DNA from: Mesorhizobium onobrychidis
GTDB lineage: Bacteria; Pseudomonadota; Alphaproteobacteria; Rhizobiales; Rhizobiaceae
Assembly (NCBI RefSeq): GCF_024707545.1
Contig: NZ_CP062229.1
Location: forward strand, 6,367,501-6,431,500
DNA: 64,000 nt
Direction of reading: 5' to 3'
The notes under the pieces are model-generated. The model searched no databases, had not been told where the DNA came from, and was given only the letters and a program-made list of their open reading frames with translations. The translations under genes and the position numbers were made by a program. Positions 8,889-17,008 of this stretch are shown here, piece after piece (position 1 is the stretch's first letter; each line of letters opens with the position of its first letter).

Positions 8889-8901
8889 CGTCCCGTCCTT
8901 C

Positions 8902-10974
8902 TCATTGCAGCCGCCGTTCGCGCAGCGCCATGACGGCGCCCAGAACGACCAGCCCGTACAGAATTGCCCTTGTGGCATAGGGAAGCGTGGTGCCGGCCAG
9001 CAGCATCTGCAGCGCCGTGAGCAACAGCACCCCGCCGAGCATGCCGAGATAATGGCCGCGTCCGCCGGTGATCAGCGCGCCTCCGACCACAACCACCGCG
9101 ATCGACGGCAAAAGATAGTCGTCGCCCATGCCCAGGCTCGCCTGGCCCGAAAAGCCGGTGAGCATGATGCCGACGATCGCCGCGCAGACCGCCGAAAGCA
9201 TATAGACCAGGATCAGCGTGCGCCCGACCGCGATGCCGGACAGTTGGGCCGCGCGCAGGCTGTTGCCGATGCCGTAGACGCGGCGGCCGAAAGCGGTGCG
9301 GCCGAGCAGCAGAACGGCAAAGACGACAAACGCGACCATGAACAGCACCACCGGCGTCAAGGCGAATATCTTGCCTGTCATGAACCAGCGCAGCATCGGC
9401 GAGGAGAAGCCGGCCGGGGTGCCCTGCGAATAGAGAAGCGCAAACCCTTGCAGAATGCCGTTGGTGGCCAGCGTCATCACGATCGGCGAGATGCCGAGCA
9501 AGACGATGCCGATGCCGTTCGCCAGCCCGACGAGGCAGGCGATGACCAGGACGGCCGGCAGCGCATAGGCAAGTGCTGCGTCCGATCCGTTGACGATGCC
9601 GGCGAGCAGGATGCCCGAGAGGCCGATCGTCCACGGCACCGACAGGTCGAGCCCGCCGGTGAGGATCACGCTGCCTTGCCCCAGTGCGAGGATGGCGAGG
9701 AAGCTCGACAGCACGAACAGCGAATTCCAGTAGGTGACGTTGAAGATGGCGCGTCCGAGCCAGATCTGGGTGACGATCACGACAATGGCCAGGCAGACAT
9801 AGGCCGGCGCCGCATAGCGCAGCGTCTCAGCGTTGCGGACGTGGAAGGGCGGTCGCACCACCGGCTGGTCGCCGGTGCTGTCGCGGGCGATCCTCAGCCG
9901 CCGGTCGATGCGATCGATCTGCGACGGCAGCATTCCGGCGCGCCACGCGGCCAGCCGCGCCCGCGCGGCGCGGAACTGGCGAGCCAGGACGGAGCCATGC
10001 GACAGCGAGCCGGCAAGCACCGCAAGGATCAGGATCGTGCCCTCGGCGATAGTCGAATAATAGGCCGAGACGTTGAGCACGAGCAGGATGTTGACGACCA
10101 TCATCAGGATATAGGCGCCGAACACGGTGCCGACCGGCCCACCCTGCCCGCCGCCCAGCCTCGTGCCGCCGACGACGACCGCCGCAAACATCGACAACAG
10201 CAGCGGATTGCCGACGAGCGGATCGCCGCTGCCGGTTTGGGCGCTGATGAAGACGCCCGCAAGTCCGTAGCAGCCGCCGGCAATGACATAGACGAGGAAG
10301 CGGACGAGAACGACGCGCACACCGACGGAGGCAGCCGCATCCGGATCGCTGCCGACCGCATAGAGAGCCGTTCCGAAGCGCGTCCCCTTCAGCCAGAACC
10401 AGGCGAGCAGGACGACGCCGATAACCACCAGCGGCATCGGCAGCCAGCCCTCGACGGCATCGCCGAGATAGAAGGCGCCAAGATCGGGCGAGACGAAGCC
10501 GCCCGGCTTGTCCATGACCAGCAATGTGATGCCTTGCAGGATGAACATGGTCGACAGCGTGACGACGATGGGCTGCATGCGCAGGACGGCGATGAAAAAG
10601 CCGTTGAAAGCGCCGACCAACATGCCGACGCCAATTCCCACCAGCGTCCACAGGACAACGCTCAAACCGGTCGCCATCGGATCCATGCCCGTCGCCAGGA
10701 CGACGTTGACCAGCGAGATCACCGCGCCGGCGGACAGGTCGAAGCCGCCGGACAGGACGACCAGCGTCTGGCCGATTGCCGCCAGCGCCGAGGTAGCGCC
10801 GCCGCTCGAGAGGAACGAAATGTCGAAATAGGTTAGCCGCCCGGCGCTGACCAGATCGACGACGAGCAGAAGCGCTGCGAAGACGACTGCGGCGATGATC
10901 GCACCACTGTGCCGCGACAGCAGCCGCGACAAGGTTCCGGCTGGCGCGGCGGCGGGGGAACTGATCGCGCTCAT
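8902..10974 (-). CDS. Fused double permease of a ribose-type ABC importer
   Basis: One 690-aa polypeptide contains two complete BPD_transp_2 (RbsC-like) permease domains. The first spans about residues 1-335 and the second about 385-690, joined by a basic linker rich in Arg and Ala. Each half carries the family motif: GGFDLSAGAVISL in the first and GGLDLSVPWTIGL in the second. RbsC-type permeases are usually about 320 aa and act as homodimers; here one chain would supply both halves. The start overlaps the ATPase stop by 4 bp (ATGA). The gene lies between the ATPase and the SDR in one operon and should import a sugar or polyol. Confidence 0.9.
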   Translation of the reverse strand: MSAISSPAAAPAGTLSRLLSRHSGAIIAAVVFAALLLVVDLVSAGRLTYFDISFLSSGGATSALAAIGQTLVVLSGGFDLSAGAVISLVNVVLATGMDPMATGLSVVLWTLVGIGVGMLVGAFNGFFIAVLRMQPIVVTLSTMFILQGITLLVMDKPGGFVSPDLGAFYLGDAVEGWLPMPLVVIGVVLLAWFWLKGTRFGTALYAVGSDPDAAASVGVRVVLVRFLVYVIAGGCYGLAGVFISAQTGSGDPLVGNPLLLSMFAAVVVGGTRLGGGQGGPVGTVFGAYILMMVVNILLVLNVSAYYSTIAEGTILILAVLAGSLSHGSVLARQFRAARARLAAWRAGMLPSQIDRIDRRLRIARDSTGDQPVVRPPFHVRNAETLRYAAPAYVCLAIVVIVTQIWLGRAIFNVTYWNSLFVLSSFLAILALGQGSVILTGGLDLSVPWTIGLSGILLAGIVNGSDAALAYALPAVLVIACLVGLANGIGIVLLGISPIVMTLATNGILQGFALLYSQGTPAGFSSPMLRWFMTGKIFALTPVVLFMVAFVVFAVLLLGRTAFGRRVYGIGNSLRAAQLSGIAVGRTLILVYMLSAVCAAIVGIMLTGFSGQASLGMGDDYLLPSIAVVVVGGALITGGRGHYLGMLGGVLLLTALQMLLAGTTLPYATRAILYGLVVLGAVMALRERRLQ

Positions 10975-12512
10975 TCAGCCGCCTGTCGAACCGCATCGCC
11001 ATGGCCCAGCGCCGGCCTCATGATCGCGCCTTCAGAAATATCCTCGCCCGCAAGCTCCGCCACCAGCCGGCCGTCGTAGAGGACGAGCACCCGGTCGCAT
11101 TGATGGACGAGCTCGGGAATCTCGGTCGAATGCAGCAGGATCGAGCCGCCGGCCGCCACATAGTCGCGCATCATCACATAGAGCTCGTGCTTGGTGCCGA
11201 CGTCGATGCCGCGAGTGGGATCGAAGAGCAGCAGGATGCGACTTTCGGCGACCAGCCATTTCGCGATAGCGATCTTCTGCTGGTTGCCGCCCGAAAACGC
11301 GCCTGCCCTCGTCCACATGGCACGGCGGTCGACCTCGACTGTAGAGAAGGCAGATTGCACGGCGCGAGCTTCCTCGTCCTCCCTAATCAGGCCAAACCGC
11401 GTGAAGCGCCCGACGACCGGCAGCGATGCGTTCTGCCGGCCCGGGAGCTTCAGGAACAGACCCTCGGTCTTGCGGTCCTCCGGCACCAGCCCGATCGCCA
11501 TATTGGGCTTGAGCGCATCGGCCGGCGAGCCGAGCCACACCTTGCGGCCGTCAACCACGACATGGCCACGTTCGATCTCGGCCATGCCGAAGCAAGCGAA
11601 GAACAGGTCAAGCTGCCCCATGCCCTGAAGCCCGGCAATGCCGAGGATTTCGCCCTTGCGCAGGTCGAAACTGACGCCGTCGAGCTTTCTTCCGGCTTTG
11701 AGATCGCGCACGCCGAGCACTGGGGGGCCGAAGACGGCCTCGCTTTCAGGTTTCGGCGGAAATGTCTGGGCAATGCTGCGGCCGATGATCTTTTCGATCA
11801 CCTCGCCATCCGAGACATCGGCGACCGGCGCGGTGACGATATGACGGCCGTTTCTGAGGATGGTCAGCGTGTCGCAGAAGGCCCGCACCTCGCGCATGCG
11901 ATGGGTAATGAACACGACCGTCGTACCGGCCGCCTTCAGCCGGGCGATGATGCCGCCCAACCATTCGACGTCGCCGCCCGACAAGGTCGAAGTCGGTTCG
12001 TCGAGCAGGAGGATGCGCGGCTTGCGGTAGACGGCGCGCGCGATCTCGATCTTCTGCCGGACGGCAAGATCGAGCGTCGCCAGCTCGGCGTCGAGATCGA
12101 CCGAAAGCCCGAGATCGGAAATGTGTTTGCGAACCGCCTTACGCGCGGCTGACCGTCTGATCAGGCCGATCGGGCCGATCGGCGCGTAGGGCAGCAGCAT
12201 ATTGTCGAGAACGCTGAGATCGCGGACCAGGGTCATTTCTTGGAAGGCTGTCTGCAAGCCCTTGGCATGGGCGGCGCGCGGCGAGCCGAGCGGCGCCGGT
12301 TGGCCAAGGATAGTAATCTGCCCTTCGTCGGGCCGCACCAGTCCCGACAGCAGCTTGACCAGCGTGGACTTGCCGGCGCCGTTCTCGCCGAGCAGAGCAT
12401 GCACGCTGCCCGATGCAATTTTGAAGGAAACGCCGTCGAGGGCGATTGTGGCGCCGAACGCCTTGCGGACGCCCTCTATGCCGACAGCAGTCAGATGCGC
12501 TGTTGAATTCAT
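10971..12512 (-). CDS. Double ATPase of a ribose-type ABC importer (RbsA/MglA family)
   Basis: A 513-aa protein with two tandem nucleotide-binding domains. The first has Walker A GENGAGKST (residues 42-50) and Walker B ILLLDEPTSTL. The second is degenerate, as is usual for this family: its Walker A region reads GLQGMGQLD, and its Walker B region reads ILLLFDPTRGID, replacing the usual Asp-Glu pair, although the signature FSGGNQQK is intact. It lies between the binding-protein and double-permease genes and overlaps the latter by 4 bp. The first domain should hydrolyse ATP for uptake. Confidence 0.93.
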   Translation of the reverse strand: MNSTAHLTAVGIEGVRKAFGATIALDGVSFKIASGSVHALLGENGAGKSTLVKLLSGLVRPDEGQITILGQPAPLGSPRAAHAKGLQTAFQEMTLVRDLSVLDNMLLPYAPIGPIGLIRRSAARKAVRKHISDLGLSVDLDAELATLDLAVRQKIEIARAVYRKPRILLLDEPTSTLSGGDVEWLGGIIARLKAAGTTVVFITHRMREVRAFCDTLTILRNGRHIVTAPVADVSDGEVIEKIIGRSIAQTFPPKPESEAVFGPPVLGVRDLKAGRKLDGVSFDLRKGEILGIAGLQGMGQLDLFFACFGMAEIERGHVVVDGRKVWLGSPADALKPNMAIGLVPEDRKTEGLFLKLPGRQNASLPVVGRFTRFGLIREDEEARAVQSAFSTVEVDRRAMWTRAGAFSGGNQQKIAIAKWLVAESRILLLFDPTRGIDVGTKHELYVMMRDYVAAGGSILLHSTEIPELVHQCDRVLVLYDGRLVAELAGEDISEGAIMRPALGHGDAVRQAAE

Positions 12513-12530
12513 GATTCCAGCTTCCTGAAC

Positions 12531-12546
12531 GCCCTTTGATGAGGGC
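12531..12546 (-). terminator. Small stem-loop between binding-protein and ATPase genes
   Basis: GCCCT and AGGGC form a 5-bp stem with a 6-base loop in the 81-bp gap after the binding-protein gene. Such intergenic hairpins often protect the upstream message and lower expression of downstream importer genes. It is short, so this is a weak call. Confidence 0.3.
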
Positions 12547-12593
12547 GGCGCATGGAGCGATCGACATGCCCCACGCGCCGCTTCAGAGGGAGC

Positions 12594-13721
12594 TCACTCC
12601 TCGGGCTGGCCGACAAGTGCTGCGGCAAGGCCGATCTCGGGCGTCTGGTCGGAGAAGATCGACGCGAACCAGCCGGGATTGGAGACCAGCGACGGCTTGA
12701 AGGCGTTGCAGCCGGCCTTCATCTCGGCCCAGGTGCCCTCGTCGCAGAGCTTGATCGTCTCGTTGGTGACGACCGGCAGCGGCAGGATCGTTTTCTTAGG
12801 CACATCCTTGCCTTCAAGAGCCTCGACGGCGAGCTTGAGCGCGAGTGCGCCGGAATAAGGCGGTGACGCGTAGGAAATGCGCGGCGCGCCGAGCGGCGCA
12901 TAGGGAGACGCCGCGCCCTCGACCTCGGTGCCCTCCGGCAGCATCTGGATGCGGCCGCCATTGGCGCCCTCGCCGGCACAGGGCAGGAGTTCGCTGGTCT
13001 TCTTGCCGGCCTCGAGTTGCATTGAATTGGCAGTGAAGCAGCCGACCTGCATCCATAGCCCATCGATATCGTCCCAACTGCGCGTCGCCAGGATCTTCGA
13101 AAGTTCGGTACGGGCCACCGCCTGGCTCCACATGCCGACCGCCTCGCCGACGATCTTGATGTCGGGGTGTTTGGCCAAGACCTCCTTGGCTGCCTTGGTG
13201 CGCAAATCGTCGACCGAGGTGCCGGGGACGCCGGTCACCGCGATGATGTTGCCCTTGCCATCGAGTTTCTTGACCAGCCATTCGGCCGTCACCCGGCCTG
13301 CCTCCTCCTGGTCGATATGGACGTTGTAGGCGCAAGGCTCGGTGATCTCGGCATCATAGGCGAAGACCTTGACGCCCTTGTTGCAGGCGTTCTTGACCAC
13401 CTGATTGAGGGCCGTTGGCGAGATCGGAAAGATCACGATCGCTTCGGCGCCCGCCTGGACCATGGCGTTGACCTGCTGGATCTGGCGCTGCGCATTCGGC
13501 CCCGCCACCTGAACCTGAAGATCGACCTTATCGGCCATGCTTTTGTGCGAGGCCATAGCTTTGACCATGTTTGCCGCCTCGGCCTGCCAATCGTTGCCGA
13601 TGAAGCTCATGCTCAGAAAGATCTTGTGCTTTTCGGCCGCCTCGGCGGCGGACACCCCACAAGCGCAGACAGCCATGCCAGCCAGCAGCGCGAGCCGCCG
13701 GGCTTTCGATCCGATACCCAT
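12594..13721 (-). CDS. Periplasmic sugar-binding protein (RbsB-like)
   Basis: The solute-binding component of the ribose-type importer (375 aa). An N-terminal signal peptide (Arg-rich start, hydrophobic ALLAGMAVCACG core, cleavage near SAAEAA) is followed by a periplasmic-binding-protein type 1 domain (KIFLSMSFIGNDW, AGAEAIVIFPISPTAL, VFAYDAEI). Start ATG 13721 has GGGAGGAG in front. It is the first gene of the minus-strand unit, divergent from a GntR regulator, with an operator-like inverted repeat between. The ligand is not evident. Confidence 0.9.
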   Translation of the reverse strand: MGIGSKARRLALLAGMAVCACGVSAAEAAEKHKIFLSMSFIGNDWQAEAANMVKAMASHKSMADKVDLQVQVAGPNAQRQIQQVNAMVQAGAEAIVIFPISPTALNQVVKNACNKGVKVFAYDAEITEPCAYNVHIDQEEAGRVTAEWLVKKLDGKGNIIAVTGVPGTSVDDLRTKAAKEVLAKHPDIKIVGEAVGMWSQAVARTELSKILATRSWDDIDGLWMQVGCFTANSMQLEAGKKTSELLPCAGEGANGGRIQMLPEGTEVEGAASPYAPLGAPRISYASPPYSGALALKLAVEALEGKDVPKKTILPLPVVTNETIKLCDEGTWAEMKAGCNAFKPSLVSNPGWFASIFSDQTPEIGLAAALVGQPEE

Positions 13722-13812
13722 TCGAAACTCCTCCCAATTCAGACGACCGAATGCCTCCCCGGGACCGCCAAACGCAATCCTTGTCATTCGACGCGACCGA
13801 CCCTATCATGAT

Positions 13813-13827
13813 TTGATCAAAGATCAA
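13813..13827. promoter_or_regulatory. Inverted repeat TTGATC-AAA-GATCAA, candidate GntR operator
   Basis: A perfect inverted repeat with 6-bp arms and a 3-bp spacer sits in the 226-bp gap between the divergent importer operon and the GntR gene. Its first half doubles as a possible -35 (TTGATC) for the GntR gene, with TAGTTT 17 bp later at 13836-13841. FCD-type GntR proteins typically bind short palindromes of this kind next to their own gene. Function is inferred from position and symmetry. Confidence 0.6.
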
Positions 13828-13947
13828 TGATTGAATAGTTTAATATCAAAACCGGGATGCGCCGGCGCTTGACGTGGCAATCCGAACCTTGCATTCCGGG
13901 TACAGGCGCCGGACATAGCGGCAGCGTCGCTTGCGCGGGAAGGTTTA

Positions 13948-14634
13948 ATGCAGATGGCTGGGGCAGCGTTCAGGAGGCCGGGTGTCGAGATCACTCCCCT
14001 GTCCAGGGATACCCTGCAAGAGCGGGTCTATCGCCATGTCACCGAGTTGATCCTCGACGGCAGCATCGTGCCAGGCGAGATGGTGACGGTGCAGAGCCTT
14101 GCCGACGCTTTCGGCGTCAGCCCGATGCCGGTCAGGGAGGCGCTGCGACGCCTGACCGCCGCCAATGCGCTGATGGTGGTTTCGGGCCGCTCGATCGGCA
14201 TCCCGGCACTAAGCCGCGCGCGACTCATCGATCTCAGGAATGTCAGGTTCGAGATCGAGGCGATCGCGGCGGCATGGGCCGCGGAACGCATGGACGACAA
14301 AAGCATGGCGCTGCTGCGCCAGCATCTGGATGCGCTCGAACAGGCCAATGCCGCCGGCGACGTCAAATCCTACCTGCGCGCCAACTACGCCTTTCATTTC
14401 TCGATCTACCGGGCGGCGGGCTCCGAGAACATTCTCAACATCATCGAGAACCTGTGGCTGCAGATCAGCCCTTATTTCAACATGCTGCACGATTCCGGGA
14501 ACTACTCGACCGCAAACGAACACCACCAGGAGATGTTTGCGGCCTTGCGCGACCGGGATGCGGAAGCGGTTCGGGCCGCGGTCCGCGCCGACATTGATGC
14601 TGCGTTCAAAGTGCTGGTCGAACTACTGAAATAG
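13948..14634 (+). CDS. GntR-family regulator, FCD subfamily
   Basis: A 228-aa regulator. The N-terminal winged helix-turn-helix covers about residues 20-85 (LQERVYRHVTELILDGSI, then VSPMPVREALRRLTAANAL). The C-terminal FCD ligand-binding helical domain contains the RFEIEAIAAAWAAE, NYAFHFSIYRAAGS and HHQEMFAAL segments, with His residues that usually bind metal. GGAAGG stands before the two neighbouring ATG codons (13948, 13954); either may start. It is divergent from the sugar importer/BKACE operon and probably represses it until a pathway metabolite binds. Confidence 0.9.
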   Translation: MQMAGAAFRRPGVEITPLSRDTLQERVYRHVTELILDGSIVPGEMVTVQSLADAFGVSPMPVREALRRLTAANALMVVSGRSIGIPALSRARLIDLRNVRFEIEAIAAAWAAERMDDKSMALLRQHLDALEQANAAGDVKSYLRANYAFHFSIYRAAGSENILNIIENLWLQISPYFNMLHDSGNYSTANEHHQEMFAALRDRDAEAVRAAVRADIDAAFKVLVELLK

Positions 14635-14764
14635 TGACGAAAGCACTGCAGAAGCAGTTCTAACCTGCTCGGGTACGCCCATACTCTCGAGTTTCAAGGT
14701 AAGCCGCCAAGGATTTGCATTGATCTCCACGACCAAGCCATAGCGCGGGCTTGCTCGCGCAGCC

Positions 14765-15351
14765 CTAAGGGCGCCTTGGGGGCTGCTCCTGCGGAAACTT
14801 GTTTTCGTCTATGATTGCCACGGCCTGCTCGATGCTGTCTCTCACCTCGAAACCGATCCAGTGTCCGTCCATCAGATGCGTTTGCCTGGCACAGGCGAGG
14901 AAATAGCTTTCGGCCTGCTGCGCAACAAAGTTGAGTTGCCTCCTCTCATTGATTTTGATTCCCTCTGGCGGATCGGTGTACACCCCCAGATCGCATCCTC
15001 AGCCGTCAACTTCACTGGCATCTCTGACTGAGCATAGACCCTGGTCACCATCAGGCTGTGCCGGAAAGACGAGGAGCCATTGATGAACTTGATCTTTACC
15101 GACCATTCTGCTGGCACGATGATCGTAAGATTGCCGCCCCAGTAGCCGTTGAAGTCGATGATGTCGGTGCGGATGTTATCCCTGCGGTACCGCTCGACTT
15201 GGTTCCAATCGGCAACAATCTCTATGGCCACTGACTTGGCTCTGGGATCGTTCTTGATCCAGCTCGGCACGAACGGCTCCCCAGCCAGTGCAATTCCAGG
15301 CAACAATCCCAAGGTGACGGCGAGAAGGGCAAGGTGAGCAAAGCGCGCCAT
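14765..15351 (-). pseudogene. Sulfocyanin-like cupredoxin gene, frameshifted
   Basis: Two overlapping frames together encode one small exported copper protein of about 194 aa. The 5' frame gives a signal peptide (LALLAVTLGLLPGIALA) and a domain with FRHSLMVTRVY. The 3' frame continues with YTDPPEGIK and YFLACARQTHLMDGHWIGF, which supplies the Cys, His and Met expected of a cupredoxin copper site. The frames join at a run of five C at 14983-14987; a sixth base would restore one continuous protein through ...AEDAIWG-VYTDPPEG... It may be a pseudogene or a sequence error. It stands alone between two regulators. Confidence 0.7.
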
Positions 15352-15468
15352 CGCAATCAGAGGCTCCCTCCCGAGCAGAGCGGCTGGCGTGAGCGGCCCA
15401 ATCGAGGTCGACCCGGGTTATCCTTTAAGGAAGAGAATACCCTCAAAATAAGATCCGCACCAGCAAAC

Positions 15469-15558
15469 CCAGAATGCGCTATCGTCAGCAGCCAGAAACA
15501 ACGCCATTGCTGCTATATCATCGGGTTGGATGCGCGTTGGAGTTGCCTGCAGTGCGTC
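15469..15558 (-). pseudogene. Relic of a short-chain dehydrogenase C-terminus
   Basis: Thirty codons read DALQATPTRIQPDDIAAMAL followed by FLAADDSAFW, which matches the region before the last strand of SDR proteins (usually ...DIA.MVLFLAADDSA). No start, cofactor motif or YxxxK is present, and the frame degenerates after the match. It lies just downstream of the second GntR gene on the same strand, suggesting a lost downstream gene. Confidence 0.4.
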
Positions 15559-15601
15559 AGTGCGAGGGCGACGGGCGATTCCGTAATGTGCAGTTTCTGC
15601 T

Positions 15602-16291
15602 TCAGCTGTTGCGAAGAGTGTGTTGCGCAATTCGCCAGGCCTGCTCCACATGCCGCCGGGCCGCGGCTTCGGCGTCATCGCCGTTGCGCGACTTGATCGC
15701 GTTCATGATGTCGGTCATTTCGGCAATTGCGGCATCGCGGCGGTCCACCGAAGCGATGGTCATGGAACGCAGCTGGTTGATGCGGACGTTCAGACCCTGG
15801 ACGATCTCCCAGGCGATGCGCTTGTCGGCGGCATCGAAAAGCACCTCGTAGAATTTTGTCGTCGCCCGCATCACCTCGATCGGATTGGCTGAGGCCCACG
15901 CCTTGAGCAGCACATCTAATGCACGCTCAAGCGCAGCGATCTGGTCCTCCGTCGCCGTCAGCGCGCAGGCGCGCGCTGCGATGCCCTCCATCAGAGCGCG
16001 CAGTTCATAAATCTCGTCGGTGCGGCTGAGATCCGGCCTGGCCACGGCGGGTCCGTGGCCTGGTATCATCTGGACAAGGCCCTCAGTCTCCAACTGCCGC
16101 AGAACTTCGCGCACCACCGAGCGACTGACGCCGAGCTGGTCGCAAAGCGGCCGCTCGACCAACCGTTCGCCGGGCTGGAAGTGAAACCCCATGATCGCGT
16201 CGCGCATGCGCTCCAGCGCCAGCGTTCTCAGCGTCTTGGTGGATCGTTCGATCCTCAGTGTGTCGTCGGCCAATTCATCTACTCCCAGCAT
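15602..16291 (-). CDS. GntR-family regulator, FCD subfamily
   Basis: A 229-aa regulator with an N-terminal winged helix (LERMRDAIMGFHFQPGERLV, then LGVSRSVVREVLRQLETEGLV) and a C-terminal FCD domain (ELRALMEGIAARACA, then a helical bundle). An in-frame ATG at 16357 lies inside the palindromic operator, so ATG 16291 is preferred, although its ribosome site is weak. It is divergent from the Rut-like operon, and the shared intergenic region holds a strong promoter overlapped by a palindrome, so it is the likely repressor of that operon. Confidence 0.85.
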   Translation of the reverse strand: MLGVDELADDTLRIERSTKTLRTLALERMRDAIMGFHFQPGERLVERPLCDQLGVSRSVVREVLRQLETEGLVQMIPGHGPAVARPDLSRTDEIYELRALMEGIAARACALTATEDQIAALERALDVLLKAWASANPIEVMRATTKFYEVLFDAADKRIAWEIVQGLNVRINQLRSMTIASVDRRDAAIAEMTDIMNAIKSRNGDDAEAAARRHVEQAWRIAQHTLRNS

Positions 16292-16318
16292 CCGCAAAGA
16301 AACAGATTCGATGATCCG

Positions 16319-16347
16319 TTGACAAGGGATTTGGTCTTCAATAGTAT
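16319..16347 (+). promoter_or_regulatory. Sigma-70 promoter of the Rut-like operon
   Basis: TTGACA at 16319-16324 and TAGTAT at 16342-16347 are separated by exactly 17 bp. The expected transcription start, near 16354, falls inside the adjacent palindrome. It points toward the DUF1185/hydrolase operon starting at 16421. Confidence 0.65.
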
Positions 16348-16358
16348 GGTATACCATA
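16345..16358. promoter_or_regulatory. Palindrome TATGGTATACCATA, candidate GntR operator
   Basis: A perfect 14-bp palindrome overlaps the -10 element and start point of the operon promoter and lies between the divergent GntR gene and the operon. Palindromes centred on GTATAC are typical FCD-GntR sites. Binding here would block transcription initiation directly. Confidence 0.7.
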
Positions 16359-16420
16359 AGATTGTCGAGGCAAAAGGAACTTTTCCGGATGTCTCAGCCC
16401 GATCGACCACAGAGGATTCG

Positions 16421-17008
16421 ATGAAGCCGGCCATCCGAAAGATCGTCACCTATGTTGAGAACACGCTGATTGAAGGCGGCAAGGTGGCCCCCCGGCCGCT
16501 GCGCCTGATCGGCGTGGCGGCAGTGCTCGACAATCCCTGGGCCGGGCGTGGTTTCACTGAAGATCTTTCTCCCGAGATCCGCGCCTATGCGCCGGTTTTG
16601 GGGGAGATGCTGACCCATGAAATTCTCGCAGTTGCGGGATCTGGCGAAGCTATCGAAGGCTACGGCAAGGCCGCAATCTGCGGCACGTCGGGCGAGATCG
16701 AGCATGCCTCCGCGCTCATCCACACGCTGCATTTCGGCAATCACTATCGGCGTGCCGTCGGCGCCAAGACCTATCTTGCCTTCACCAATCTCCGTGGCGG
16801 GCCGAACACGCCGATCATGATCCCGCTCATGGACAAGAATGATGAAGGCCGACGTTCGCACTATCTGACGGTGCACTTCCAGATCGGCGACGCGCCGGCG
16901 CCAGACGAGTTGGTGGTGGCGCTTGGCGCCTCGATCGGCGGGCGACCGCATCATCGCATCGGTGACCGCTACCAGGATCTCAAGGAGGTCGGCGACCTGC
17001 ATGGCTGA
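16421..17008 (+). CDS. Amino acid synthesis family protein (DUF1185)
   Basis: A 195-aa protein of the 'amino acid synthesis' family (DUF1185), a group whose biochemical role is poorly defined and whose solved members have a chorismate-mutase-like fold. Family-like segments are YVENTLIEGG, AAVLDNPWAGRGFTEDLS, AICGTSGEIEHASALIHT and MIPLMDKNDEGRRSHY. Start ATG 16421 follows AGAGGA. It is the first gene of the operon, and its stop overlaps the next start by 8 bp. In this context it could act on a ring-opening intermediate, but that is speculation. Confidence 0.8.
   Translation: MKPAIRKIVTYVENTLIEGGKVAPRPLRLIGVAAVLDNPWAGRGFTEDLSPEIRAYAPVLGEMLTHEILAVAGSGEAIEGYGKAAICGTSGEIEHASALIHTLHFGNHYRRAVGAKTYLAFTNLRGGPNTPIMIPLMDKNDEGRRSHYLTVHFQIGDAPAPDELVVALGASIGGRPHHRIGDRYQDLKEVGDLHG

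Noticed and set aside
8428..10836. Open frame of about 800 codons on the plus strand
   Set aside because: It is the antisense shadow of the double permease. Its product is dominated by Asp, Arg, Gln, His and Ala without domain structure.
13813..13827. TTGATC repeats considered as an insertion-site duplication
   Set aside because: The arms are inverted and separated by 3 bp, and no mobile element is near; an operator is the simpler reading.
15334..15851. Overlapping plus-strand frames considered as small Cys-rich proteins
   Set aside because: They run across the GntR gene and the gap beside it without ribosome sites; the Cys clusters are a by-product of frame.
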